From Candidatus Latescibacterota bacterium (GTDB lineage: Bacteria > Latescibacterota > UBA2968): 34,611 nucleotides of DNA. The stretch is from positions 1-34,611 of the forward strand of contig JAJEAX010000021.1 in the NCBI GenBank assembly GCA_022822565.1, in the 5' to 3' direction. Shown piece after piece: positions 9,429-17,765 of this stretch. Each line of letters opens with the position of its first letter. Position 1 is the first letter of the stretch. The notes beneath the pieces are model-generated. The model did no database searches, was not told the DNA's origin, and worked only from the letters and a program-made list of their open reading frames with translations. The position numbers and the translations under genes were made by a program.

Positions 9429-9988
9429 GGCTTTTTGCGTCTCATCCGCGTATTTACAAATAAAAGCGTCCACTGTTTCAGGTCCGATGATGCATTAAAA
9501 CCCACCCCTGTCTCTATACCGTCGGGCCGAGAAATCGTCACATGGCCCTCGCCCATAATGCGATTCTCATCGCGCTGCCAACGCAGCGAATCCGTTTGCA
9601 ATTGCGTACAGTCTCGCGCGACCACCACGACAGATTCAAACACTTTCATATCGTCGCCCGATGCGTTTATTTCACCCCGTTCAGCCCTCAGTGTGGAAAC
9701 CGTATCGCCCTGGGCATTAAAAAAGACAACCCGAACACCATCGGAAAACCGCGCGGGTTCATCTTCTGACACCTGTTGAAAAGAGCCAGCGCGAACCTGC
9801 GCCCGGGATTTGCCACGATCTGTAATGTGCGTGGACCAGTGCCACATTTCCCGGTTAACCGGCGCGTCATTCGCCGCTTGCTCTATCCGGTCAGCAGAGG
9901 CGCAGGCACACAGGATGCACAACAGAACCTCAGACGCTTTTTTCAGAAACTGACGTATCACCAACTCGTGCCTTTGCGTGAGCGACAA
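9425..9988 (-). CDS. lptC: LPS export system protein LptC
   Basis: Single hydrophobic N-terminus; GVRVVFFNAQGDTVSTLRAERGEINASGDDMKVFESVVVVARDCTQLQTDSLRWQRDENRIMGEGHVTISRPDG is LptC-like; synteny with lptA and lptB. Confidence 0.9.
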   Translation of the reverse strand: MSLTQRHELVIRQFLKKASEVLLCILCACASADRIEQAANDAPVNREMWHWSTHITDRGKSRAQVRAGSFQQVSEDEPARFSDGVRVVFFNAQGDTVSTLRAERGEINASGDDMKVFESVVVVARDCTQLQTDSLRWQRDENRIMGEGHVTISRPDGIETGVGFNASSDLKQWTLLFVNTRMRRKKP

Positions 9989-11711
9989 CAGCTTCTACAA
10001 AACCGTAAAATAAAGGGGCTGGTTGTTCGAGGCGCGACTTAAATTCGGGATGGGCTTGCGTAGCGATAAAAAAAGGATGATCGGGCAACTCGATAAATTC
10101 CATGAGTTTGGTGCCATCTTCTCGGCGGTGATATCCGGAAAAAATCAGACCAAATTCATCGAGCAAATCGACGAATTTGGGCGATACTTCATAGCGATGG
10201 CGATGGCGTTCAATCACACAGCGCTCGCTGTCGAGAAGAACACCCAGACGGAAAGCCTCCGCCGGATTCTTTCTCAGTTGATCGATGCGCCAGGCGTCTT
10301 CTTCCAGGCGCCCTGTGCGTTCATACAGATCGAGTACGACACTCTCTCGGCGGAGTACAGCCACATATCCCCCCAGGCGCATCGTGCCGCCGAAACGACT
10401 TTCTTCAATAATTTCTCGTTGGTTCATCTGAATATCGATCACCGCATGGGGTGTATCGGGATCATTTTCCGCTGAATTGGCATCTTTCAACCCCACCACA
10501 TTTCGCGCATATTCAACAATGGCCATCTGAAGCCCATAACACAGTCCGAGAAATGGCAGACCGTTTTCTCGCGCATAGCGAATCGCTTCAATCACCCCTT
10601 CAGCCCCTCCTTCACCAAAGGCCCCCGGCACAATAATGCCATCAAATTCTCCAAGCACATCTTCGCCCCTCCCCATTTCGAGGCTGGCCGAATCAATCCA
10701 TGAAATATCGATGCGCGTGTCCAAATTAGCACCGGCGTGTTCGAGTGATTGGTTCACAGAAATATACGAATCGGTAAATTCGTAATCGCCGATCTCGACA
10801 TATTTCCCAACCATTGCCACTTTAACCGTCTGTGAAGGCTGACGAATCTTCTGTACCAACTGCGTCCACCGCGTCCAGTCGGGTTCTTTTTTGGGTTTCA
10901 GCCCCAGGTGCGCGAGCATTTTAACACCGACCTGCTCGCTTTCATAATGGATCGGAACCTGATACACGATATCCAGATCTGGCGCAGAGATAATGCGATC
11001 TTTTGGGATATTGGCGGAAACCTCAATTTTGCGTTTTCGCACCTCATCAATCGGTCGCGTGGCGCGGCAAATAATAAAGTCGGGCACCATGCCATGCCCG
11101 CTGAGCAGTTTGACTGCGTGTTGCGTGGGTTTGGTCTTCATCTCGTTGATATGACTGGGGACGGGCAAATAGCTAACCAGCACATACATAATATTGGCCT
11201 CGCCAATTTCTCGCTCCAGGCCCTTCATTGCAAAGAAAAATGGGATATTCTCATCATCGCCAATGGTGCCGCCAATTTCGACCAGCGCGATATCGGCCCC
11301 CTGTGCCGCATGCTGAACCCGATTCTTGATCTCGTCGGTAATATGCGGGATTGGCTGAACGGTCTGTCCGAGATATTCGCCCCGCCGCTCGCGCTCGATA
11401 ACCGCGTGGTAAATTTGTCCGGTCGTAAGATTGTTCGTGCGGGGCAAATCCAGGCCGAGAAACCGCTCGTAGTTGCCCAGATCGAGGTCGATCTCGCCCC
11501 CGTCATCCGTGACCCACACCTCGCCGTGTTCTGTGGGCCTGAGTGTCCCGGCATCGTAATTCAAATAGGGATCAATCTTTATGGCCGTGGTTTTATAGCC
11601 GTAATACTGCAAAATTTTACCGATAGAAGCCGTGGCGAGTCCTTTCCCCACGCCACTGATCACCCCCCCGGCAACCACGATGTATTTCGGTTCGCGATCA
11701 TGTTTTTTCAC
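9930..11711 (-). CDS. pyrG: CTP synthase
   Basis: KYIVVAGGVISGVGKGLATASIGKILQYYG, DPYLNYDAGTLRPTEHGEVWVTDDGGE, glutamine amidotransferase LGLCYGLQMAIVE. Likely GTG start at 11711 with AGGGAGGACAAT upstream. Confidence 0.97.
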   Translation of the reverse strand: MKKHDREPKYIVVAGGVISGVGKGLATASIGKILQYYGYKTTAIKIDPYLNYDAGTLRPTEHGEVWVTDDGGEIDLDLGNYERFLGLDLPRTNNLTTGQIYHAVIERERRGEYLGQTVQPIPHITDEIKNRVQHAAQGADIALVEIGGTIGDDENIPFFFAMKGLEREIGEANIMYVLVSYLPVPSHINEMKTKPTQHAVKLLSGHGMVPDFIICRATRPIDEVRKRKIEVSANIPKDRIISAPDLDIVYQVPIHYESEQVGVKMLAHLGLKPKKEPDWTRWTQLVQKIRQPSQTVKVAMVGKYVEIGDYEFTDSYISVNQSLEHAGANLDTRIDISWIDSASLEMGRGEDVLGEFDGIIVPGAFGEGGAEGVIEAIRYARENGLPFLGLCYGLQMAIVEYARNVVGLKDANSAENDPDTPHAVIDIQMNQREIIEESRFGGTMRLGGYVAVLRRESVVLDLYERTGRLEEDAWRIDQLRKNPAEAFRLGVLLDSERCVIERHRHRYEVSPKFVDLLDEFGLIFSGYHRREDGTKLMEFIELPDHPFFIATQAHPEFKSRLEQPAPLFYGFVEAVVAHAKARVGDTSVSEKSV

Positions 11712-11732
11712 ATTGTCCTCCCTGTATTTCAC

Positions 11733-11763
11733 AAAAGAAAATCGGCGGGAGATTACCGCCGAT
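11733..11763 (-). terminator. Rho-independent terminator/attenuator between gatC and pyrG (ATCGGCGG-taatctc-CCGCCGAT + TTTTCTTTT)
   Basis: Perfect 8-bp GC-rich stem 11741-11748/11756-11763 followed on the minus strand by a T-rich tract; ~22 bp upstream of the pyrG start. Confidence 0.75.
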
Positions 11764-11771
11764 ATCTGTAT

Positions 11772-12059
11772 TTACTCAATCACTCTGGGGACGCGGAAGT
11801 GGCCTTGTCCGGAAAGCGGAGCATTTGCCAGCGCGTCCGACCGATCCAATGACTGCCCCATTACATCGTCTCGAAACGCATTTTCCAGGGGGAGTACATG
11901 CGCTGTTGGGGCTACCTCTGTTGTATCGAGTTGATCAAGCACCGCTACATATTCGAGCATGCGGTTCAAGTCTTCGATTAGTTGCGCCTCTTCTTCCGGC
12001 GCGAAATCCAGGCGCGCAAGTTGCGCCACTTTTTTAACATCATCTTTTGAAACAGGCAT
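11772..12059 (-). CDS. gatC: Asp-tRNA(Asn)/Glu-tRNA(Gln) amidotransferase subunit GatC
   Basis: VSKDDVKKVAQLARLDFAPEEEAQLIEDLNRMLEYVAVLDQLDTTEVAPTAHVLPLENAFRDD...; canonical GatC pattern. Confidence 0.96.
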   Translation of the reverse strand: MPVSKDDVKKVAQLARLDFAPEEEAQLIEDLNRMLEYVAVLDQLDTTEVAPTAHVLPLENAFRDDVMGQSLDRSDALANAPLSGQGHFRVPRVIE

Positions 12060-12126
12060 AGTGAGTAGTGTTTGATAAGGTTTTTGACTGTCGGCGGCAT
12101 TTTACGGATATGTCTTGTATAATTAT

Positions 12127-13089
12127 TCAAGGTGTCGGTAACAACTGCCAACTCCCGTCACGAAGGGCCAAACGAGACGTGCTAGTCTTGTCATCCCTTC
12201 TTAATGCCTGTTCGGTACGTCGACTGTCGTTGATAAATTGGCTAGATTTGAATGCAAATATACTATTTGCATTAGTTTTTTGATACCTAAATACTTCGAT
12301 ACCTTTACCTATTATGCAGGTAATTCCGTCGAAACGTATGTATCTGTCGTGAGCGTATGTACTAAAAACGTGATTTAGAGATAGGTGTAAGGTAATCTTT
12401 TTAATATTTTTTAGTCCAAGTTGAGAAACTCTGTTCTTCAGTTTTCTTGTAATCTGGTCTGAGCCAATCAAATCTGTGCCTCCTGCATCTGGAGATGAGT
12501 AGATTGTGACGTAGCATTTAGACGAATCGCTCTCAAGAAATTGAAACAGATTAAGTAAATCTTTCTGGCCATTATCTAAGTTCCGGACTGCATATCTATC
12601 TACGATGGTAATTTGTTTTGAAATCTTGGCAAGCATTTGAAAACGTTCTGCCCAGAGGTCAACTATCGGCTGGCCTATCGGTATATTGCAATTGGCAATT
12701 TGTCTTGCGGATTCAAATTTATCGGATTCACTAACATTGTGTAGTTCGACGGCCTCAACATCCCCACAATATTTAGTTGGATTCAGGCCGAACACCAGCG
12801 CACGAGTTTCTTCTATAAGCGCAAGTTCAAACTTATGATGATACTTTGCCAAGTCCTCAGGATCATCTATACTTGCCCAATCAATTTTACTGGTATCCTG
12901 CCATAGAGGATAGCCATTAGATTGAAATGTTGTGTAATATTCACGCAGTTGATGCTTAAGAATAGAGTTTTGGGAATCGACATCTACTAAAATACCGTAG
13001 GGACTCCAATGATTTTTCAACAGGTTTCGTATATGGTAAGGTTTTGCATTAGAAAGTGCATCAGGTTCAATAGTGAATTTTACTAACAC
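12127..13089 (-). CDS. Protein with C-terminal MIT_C (MITD1-like) phospholipase-D-like domain; putative effector of an AAA-ATPase defence pair
   Basis: GTG start preceded by GGAGGGGAGG. C-terminal YAHDRYIRFDGITCIIGKGIEVFRYQKTNANSIFAF resembles MITD1 ([22 protein letters not shown]) and satisfies H-x-[K/R]-x4-D. 16 bp downstream of the ATPase ORF, same strand. Confidence 0.75.
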   Translation of the reverse strand: MLVKFTIEPDALSNAKPYHIRNLLKNHWSPYGILVDVDSQNSILKHQLREYYTTFQSNGYPLWQDTSKIDWASIDDPEDLAKYHHKFELALIEETRALVFGLNPTKYCGDVEAVELHNVSESDKFESARQIANCNIPIGQPIVDLWAERFQMLAKISKQITIVDRYAVRNLDNGQKDLLNLFQFLESDSSKCYVTIYSSPDAGGTDLIGSDQITRKLKNRVSQLGLKNIKKITLHLSLNHVFSTYAHDRYIRFDGITCIIGKGIEVFRYQKTNANSIFAFKSSQFINDSRRTEQALRRDDKTSTSRLALRDGSWQLLPTP

Positions 13090-13105
13090 CCCTCCCCTCC
13101 CTTCC

Positions 13106-14653
13106 TTATTCAGCTATCAATTCGTTGAATCCCTCGTCAAAGAAGCCGTGCGGCCACTCGTCAGTGAAATCACCATCTTCGTCAAGTTCCAGAATCTCAA
13201 TCTTACTACCGTCATCGCCAGAGTTTACGTAAATCACTGAAACGTCATCAGGGTTAAGAGTTTCTTCACGAATACGCCGCTGAATGCGTCGTATCAGCAG
13301 TTCACTGTGTGTTTCGACAATCCACTGCTTCTCATCCTCGCCCTGACTTGTCTTAATCATCAAGTCAGCGATGTTAGCCTGAAGCCTGGGGTGAAGATGT
13401 ATCTCCGGCTGTTCGACGCAGATTATTGCGTTTTTCTTCGAGACGATGCCTTCGATTACTATTGGCAGCAACTGATTTATTCCGAACCCTACATCGGCAA
13501 GAGTTACCAAGGTTTTTGTGCGGTTGTCCTCAAGAATAATGGAAAAATATTTGCCTGTCCGTTGTTCTTCTCCGAATTTTTCAATATCTAGGTGATAAGG
13601 GATTTCAAATAATTCAAACCACCTATTTACCTCTTGTTTGATATTAGCATTATGGTAGAGAATATGAGGTGTAAATTCTCCTCGAATACCTGCGGAATCC
13701 CGTTCCCTATCTGAAACTGTATAAAATCTTTCCGGATAATTCCGCAATGGCCCCATATAAGTGATTGAACGCAGGAGATTTTCATAGCTTGACGGAATAT
13801 CTTCCAGATTAAGTTTCTCTATTTGTTCTAGTTTTATTTTGGATGTCAGAGTCTTTACCTGTTTCCTTACTAGCAGTTCTTGTTTCTGATATTCCTGTAT
13901 TAATTTTTCTGCTAGTTCCTTGCTCCCCGCTACTAATCTTTCTATTTCTATTTTTTTTATAGGCTCTATTTTCTCTTTCTGTATTATTTTCTGTATCTCA
14001 TCCCATTTCCTTTCGAATTCCTTCAAGCTTATTTTTTCTTTCTGCACCGTTTCAGGTTCTGGTGCCAGTTCGGTTCCCTGTCTCTGTAAAATTCTCTGCG
14101 TCCTTTTCAAGCCCAGTATTTCTATTACTGGTAAAAAGTTTTTATCTAAAGATGATAGTTTTCTTGGAAATATTTCACGGCTACCATTAACACCGGCGAT
14201 TGATAGCTGCGATGTATCCCAAGTATTTGTATCGTGCTCGTAATCCAATTTAGCATCAAGGAGTACTTCATTCCCCTCAAGAATTTGATATCCTATTTCT
14301 GACAAGAACGAAGAATTTTCCATAGCAATTAAAGTCAAATCTACGCTAGATTTAGCACTAGATGAATTATTGAAAGTAACGCCTATTTCCAACTCACGAT
14401 TTATGTCGTGCTTGTGGAGCAAGAAAAGAAAGTTACCTAAGTCTACATATTCCCCTTTATATATCAGCTCTCTTCTATCACTGTCACGCGACCATTCGCC
14501 GACGAGCGACTGCTTTAGCATGAGTAGTGCTTGGATGATGGAGCTCTTCCCACCGGAGTTGGGGCCATAGATAAGGGTAATTTTAGACATTGGAGCTTTT
14601 TGTTCTTTGTCTCCAAACGCCTTGAAATTTTTCAATCTGAGGTCTGAAAGCAT
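13106..14653 (-). CDS. OLD/RecF-like AAA family ATPase with DUF3696-type C-terminus
   Basis: Walker A IYGPNSGGKSSIIQALLMLKQSL; Walker B region AIICVEQPEIHLHPRLQANIADL; IVETHSELLIRRIQRRI; C-terminal DGDFTDEWPHGFFDEGFNEL; charged coiled-coil-like insert. Confidence 0.9.
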   Translation of the reverse strand: MLSDLRLKNFKAFGDKEQKAPMSKITLIYGPNSGGKSSIIQALLMLKQSLVGEWSRDSDRRELIYKGEYVDLGNFLFLLHKHDINRELEIGVTFNNSSSAKSSVDLTLIAMENSSFLSEIGYQILEGNEVLLDAKLDYEHDTNTWDTSQLSIAGVNGSREIFPRKLSSLDKNFLPVIEILGLKRTQRILQRQGTELAPEPETVQKEKISLKEFERKWDEIQKIIQKEKIEPIKKIEIERLVAGSKELAEKLIQEYQKQELLVRKQVKTLTSKIKLEQIEKLNLEDIPSSYENLLRSITYMGPLRNYPERFYTVSDRERDSAGIRGEFTPHILYHNANIKQEVNRWFELFEIPYHLDIEKFGEEQRTGKYFSIILEDNRTKTLVTLADVGFGINQLLPIVIEGIVSKKNAIICVEQPEIHLHPRLQANIADLMIKTSQGEDEKQWIVETHSELLIRRIQRRIREETLNPDDVSVIYVNSGDDGSKIEILELDEDGDFTDEWPHGFFDEGFNELIAE

Positions 14654-14739
14654 AAACTTCCCTTTGTTTTTGTGAATAAGGCTTTCAAGCCTGCTTCAGC
14701 TACAAATATGAACTGAACAAGCCTCAGAATCAAATGGAT

Positions 14740-15046
14740 TTAGCCAGGTTTTTGATCGACATAGACAAACTTAAGCCACACATCATTGAGGTGTTCGAAG
14801 TCTTTGTCTGTTGACAACAGTACAGCATCGACAGCATGTGCTGTGGCCGAAATCCAGATGTCGTTCTGCTTCATCGGGATAGCTGGTTTAGGTGGCGGCG
14901 TGCTATCGGGAGACGTGACAGACAATGGACGTAAAGACCATCGTTTCCGGATCTTCAAAGCTGTGTACCGTTCGCGCCTGGAGCGCCCAGGGTGCTGATC
15001 GACAAAATCCCAATAACAGACCGGTATCCAGCAAGAAGTTGCTCAT
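14740..15046 (-). pseudogene. Decayed VapC-type PIN-domain toxin (internal deletion plus frameshift)
   Basis: My reading from ATG at 15046 gives MSNFLLDTGLLLGFCRSAPWALQARTVHSFEDPETMVFTSIVCHVSR*. A different frame carries the VapC C-terminal half PMKQNDIWISATAHAVDAVLLSTDKDFEHLNDVWLKFVYVD (within ORF 14740-14958). The middle PIN segment is missing. Confidence 0.8.
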
Positions 15047-15058
15047 GATATTCAGGAC

Positions 15059-15514
15059 TTAATCCAGTTGCGCCAGAAGCTCTTCTACAGGTTCATTACC
15101 GGGCCATGTGCCGCATAAACTCAGGACATTGAAGGATCTGGCCTGCTTTTCTTGTTTCGGTGTTAAGCCTCGGGGCTTAAGCATCTCGGCAGAAGGAAGC
15201 TCTTCAAATACGGCATCTCTGTCCTGATAGGGTCTAAGTCGATGAGCTTCGATTAGCCGAGGTTGGCCATTAGCTTTGAAGTGGATCATGCCTTGAACAG
15301 TAGCACGCTTGCCCCATAATGGGTGCAATGCCTCAACATTGAGTTGATCCGATTGTAGGCGACCAAACATTTTTCTGCCATCACCCAATTTAAGAAAAAA
15401 GCGGCTGCTATCATGTTTAATCTCTTCGAGCCAGCCGCTGATGATGAATGCCCTAATCCAACCTTTATTTTCCCGAAGGCCGCTCAGGCGAAATTGATAG
15501 CGTCGCGTGTTCAT
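15059..15514 (-). CDS. Putative antitoxin / hypothetical protein upstream of the VapC remnant
   Basis: Intact 151-aa ORF ending 13 bp before the VapC ATG, same strand; C-terminal PGNEPVEELLAQLD is antitoxin-like. Confidence 0.6.
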   Translation of the reverse strand: MNTRRYQFRLSGLRENKGWIRAFIISGWLEEIKHDSSRFFLKLGDGRKMFGRLQSDQLNVEALHPLWGKRATVQGMIHFKANGQPRLIEAHRLRPYQDRDAVFEELPSAEMLKPRGLTPKQEKQARSFNVLSLCGTWPGNEPVEELLAQLD

Positions 15515-15570
15515 GGGAACTCCCTTTATCTGTCGGTCAGCGTTTTACGGCCTTGCCTAAAGAAGTGGGT

Positions 15571-17739
15571 TTACCCCGGCTGTAGATTAGCAAATTTGAT
15601 CATGAGAGTTTTGGTCCCGCCGTCAAATCGCACTTTCAGTCTGGCCGTTTGTCCCGATCCAGAGCGGCTTTGAATCTGTCCGCGTCCCCATGCGGGATGC
15701 ACGACCCAGGATCCGACATCCATTAAAAACGGTTCTCCCGGATTGACCCGTCGGGCGGGTTCTCTGCCCGATTTTCGGCGTGGAATGCTGCTGACCTCAC
15801 TGATTTTAAAACCGGCATCGAGCAGGTCTTCGGGGATCTCGGACAAAAATTGCGACGCCGAACAGGAAATCGAGCCGCCGTATCGCTGCCGCCGCATTGA
15901 GTATGACAAAAAGAGCCGATCCTGGGCGCGGGTAATGCCCACGTAAAAAAGGCGGCGTTCCTCCTCCAACGCATCTTCCGTATTGTCCTCATCGCCAGCA
16001 GGTCGCAAAATCGGAAACAGCCCTTCTTCCAGGCCAGCAACAAACACAATGGGAAATTCCAGTCCTTTGGCACTGTGCAGAGTCATCAGCGTGACCGCAT
16101 CTGCGGCGTTTTCCCACTGATCCACATCTGTCACCAGCGAGACTTTCCGCAGATACGCCTCTAAAGAGACATCGTCGGACTGTTCGACAAAAATCTGAAT
16201 ATCCGTCAGCAATTCCGCAACATGCGCTCTTCGCGACATCTGTTCTTCTGGCAGGAGTTTCTCAAAATCGCGCAAATATCCGGTTTCATCGACAATTTCT
16301 TTTGCGAGTTCATCCGCAGGGATCGTCTGCATATCCAGGCGAAATTCTTCGACCATGTCGTAAAACCGCTGCATCGCGTTGGCTGTGCGCTTCGGAATCG
16401 TATCAATAGCGTCTAAATGTGCAAGTGCCTGGTATGGCGCAAGCCCCTCGCGCATGGCAAACTCATCGAGCCGTCCCGTAGATGTCGTTCCAATGCCGCG
16501 CCGCGGTGTGTTAATCACGCGCCAAAAACTGATGGAATCGCGCGGATTGACCACCAATTTGAGATACGCGAGCACATCCTTGACTTCCTTCCGCTCGTAA
16601 AATCGCACATCCCCCACGATTTGATACGGGATATCGGCGCGTCTGAACCCTTCTTCGAGCGCGCGAGACTGTGCATTGGTGCGATATAACACCGCCATAT
16701 CCCGGTAGGTATGCGCGCGCTTAAAGTCTCGCGCCACACCGGCGATCCAACGGGCTTCTTCTGCTTCATCGGCGCATCTTTTCAAACGGATTTTCTCGCC
16801 GCGCGCACGATCTGTCCACAGTTCTTTTCCCTTGCGCCCCGCATTGTTGCGAATCAGGGAATTGCCTGCATCCAGGATAATCTGCGTCGAACGGTAGTTT
16901 TGCTCCAGACGCACGACAAGCGCGTTGGGATAATCGGCTTCAAAATCGAGAATATTGCGAATATCTGCGCCACGCCACGCATAGATGCTCTGATCGTCAT
17001 CGCCAACAACACATATATTTTGATGAACTTCGGCCAAATAACGCGCAAAAAGGTATTGTGGGCGATTGGTATCCTGATATTCGTCGATTAAAATATGTGA
17101 AAACTGCGTCTGATAAGTTTGGCGCACATCTTCGTGATCGCGGATTAACTCCACGCTCAATGTCAACAAATCATCAAAGTCAACGGCGTTATTCTGCTTT
17201 AGAGCATCCTGATAGTGGCGAAAAACCCGCGCGATTATTTGTTCCCGAAATGTGCTCGCTCGCTGGGCAAACACATCGACTCCCACCATAAGGTTTTTCG
17301 CCTGGCTGATCCGCGTGCGAATCAAACGCGCAGGAAAATCGCGTTCGGAAAGTTCTTCATCAGCGATAACTCGTCGCAGAAGCGCGAGTTGGTCTGTTGC
17401 ATCGTAAATCGTAAAGTTGGACCTCAGTCCCACTCGTTCGGCCTGTGATCGCAAAAGACGCGCACACAAACTGTGGAACGTGCCAATCCACATGGCGTTG
17501 CACGAACGATGCAGCAAGTCTTCAACGCGCTCGCGCATTTCGCCCGCGGCTTTGTTGGTAAAAGTCATCGCCAGAATCTGGCGCGGATCAACACCGCATT
17601 CACTCAACAGATAAGCGATACGCCGCGTCAAAACACGCGTTTTGCCGGACCCCGCCCCCGCGAGAATGAGTACAGGACCATCTACGGCCTGTACAGCTTT
17701 GCGTTGTGGATCATTTAATCCGTCGAGAATCGAAGACAT
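15571..17739 (-). CDS. pcrA: ATP-dependent DNA helicase UvrD/PcrA (SF1)
   Basis: LNDPQRKAVQAVDGPVLILAGAGSGKTRVLTRRIAYLL, ILIDEYQDTNRPQY, VVGDDDQSIYAWRGAD, TLMTLHSAKGLEFPIVFVAGLEEGLFP, EERRLFYVGITRA. Confidence 0.97.
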   Translation of the reverse strand: MSSILDGLNDPQRKAVQAVDGPVLILAGAGSGKTRVLTRRIAYLLSECGVDPRQILAMTFTNKAAGEMRERVEDLLHRSCNAMWIGTFHSLCARLLRSQAERVGLRSNFTIYDATDQLALLRRVIADEELSERDFPARLIRTRISQAKNLMVGVDVFAQRASTFREQIIARVFRHYQDALKQNNAVDFDDLLTLSVELIRDHEDVRQTYQTQFSHILIDEYQDTNRPQYLFARYLAEVHQNICVVGDDDQSIYAWRGADIRNILDFEADYPNALVVRLEQNYRSTQIILDAGNSLIRNNAGRKGKELWTDRARGEKIRLKRCADEAEEARWIAGVARDFKRAHTYRDMAVLYRTNAQSRALEEGFRRADIPYQIVGDVRFYERKEVKDVLAYLKLVVNPRDSISFWRVINTPRRGIGTTSTGRLDEFAMREGLAPYQALAHLDAIDTIPKRTANAMQRFYDMVEEFRLDMQTIPADELAKEIVDETGYLRDFEKLLPEEQMSRRAHVAELLTDIQIFVEQSDDVSLEAYLRKVSLVTDVDQWENAADAVTLMTLHSAKGLEFPIVFVAGLEEGLFPILRPAGDEDNTEDALEEERRLFYVGITRAQDRLFLSYSMRRQRYGGSISCSASQFLSEIPEDLLDAGFKISEVSSIPRRKSGREPARRVNPGEPFLMDVGSWVVHPAWGRGQIQSRSGSGQTARLKVRFDGGTKTLMIKFANLQPG

Positions 17740-17765
17740 AAGTCAGTTGTCAAAGCCCCCAAGCC

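Noticed and set aside
10908-11852. 314-aa + strand ORF antisense to pyrG
   Set aside because: Fully overlaps the unambiguous CTP synthase gene; shadow ORF with no recognisable motif
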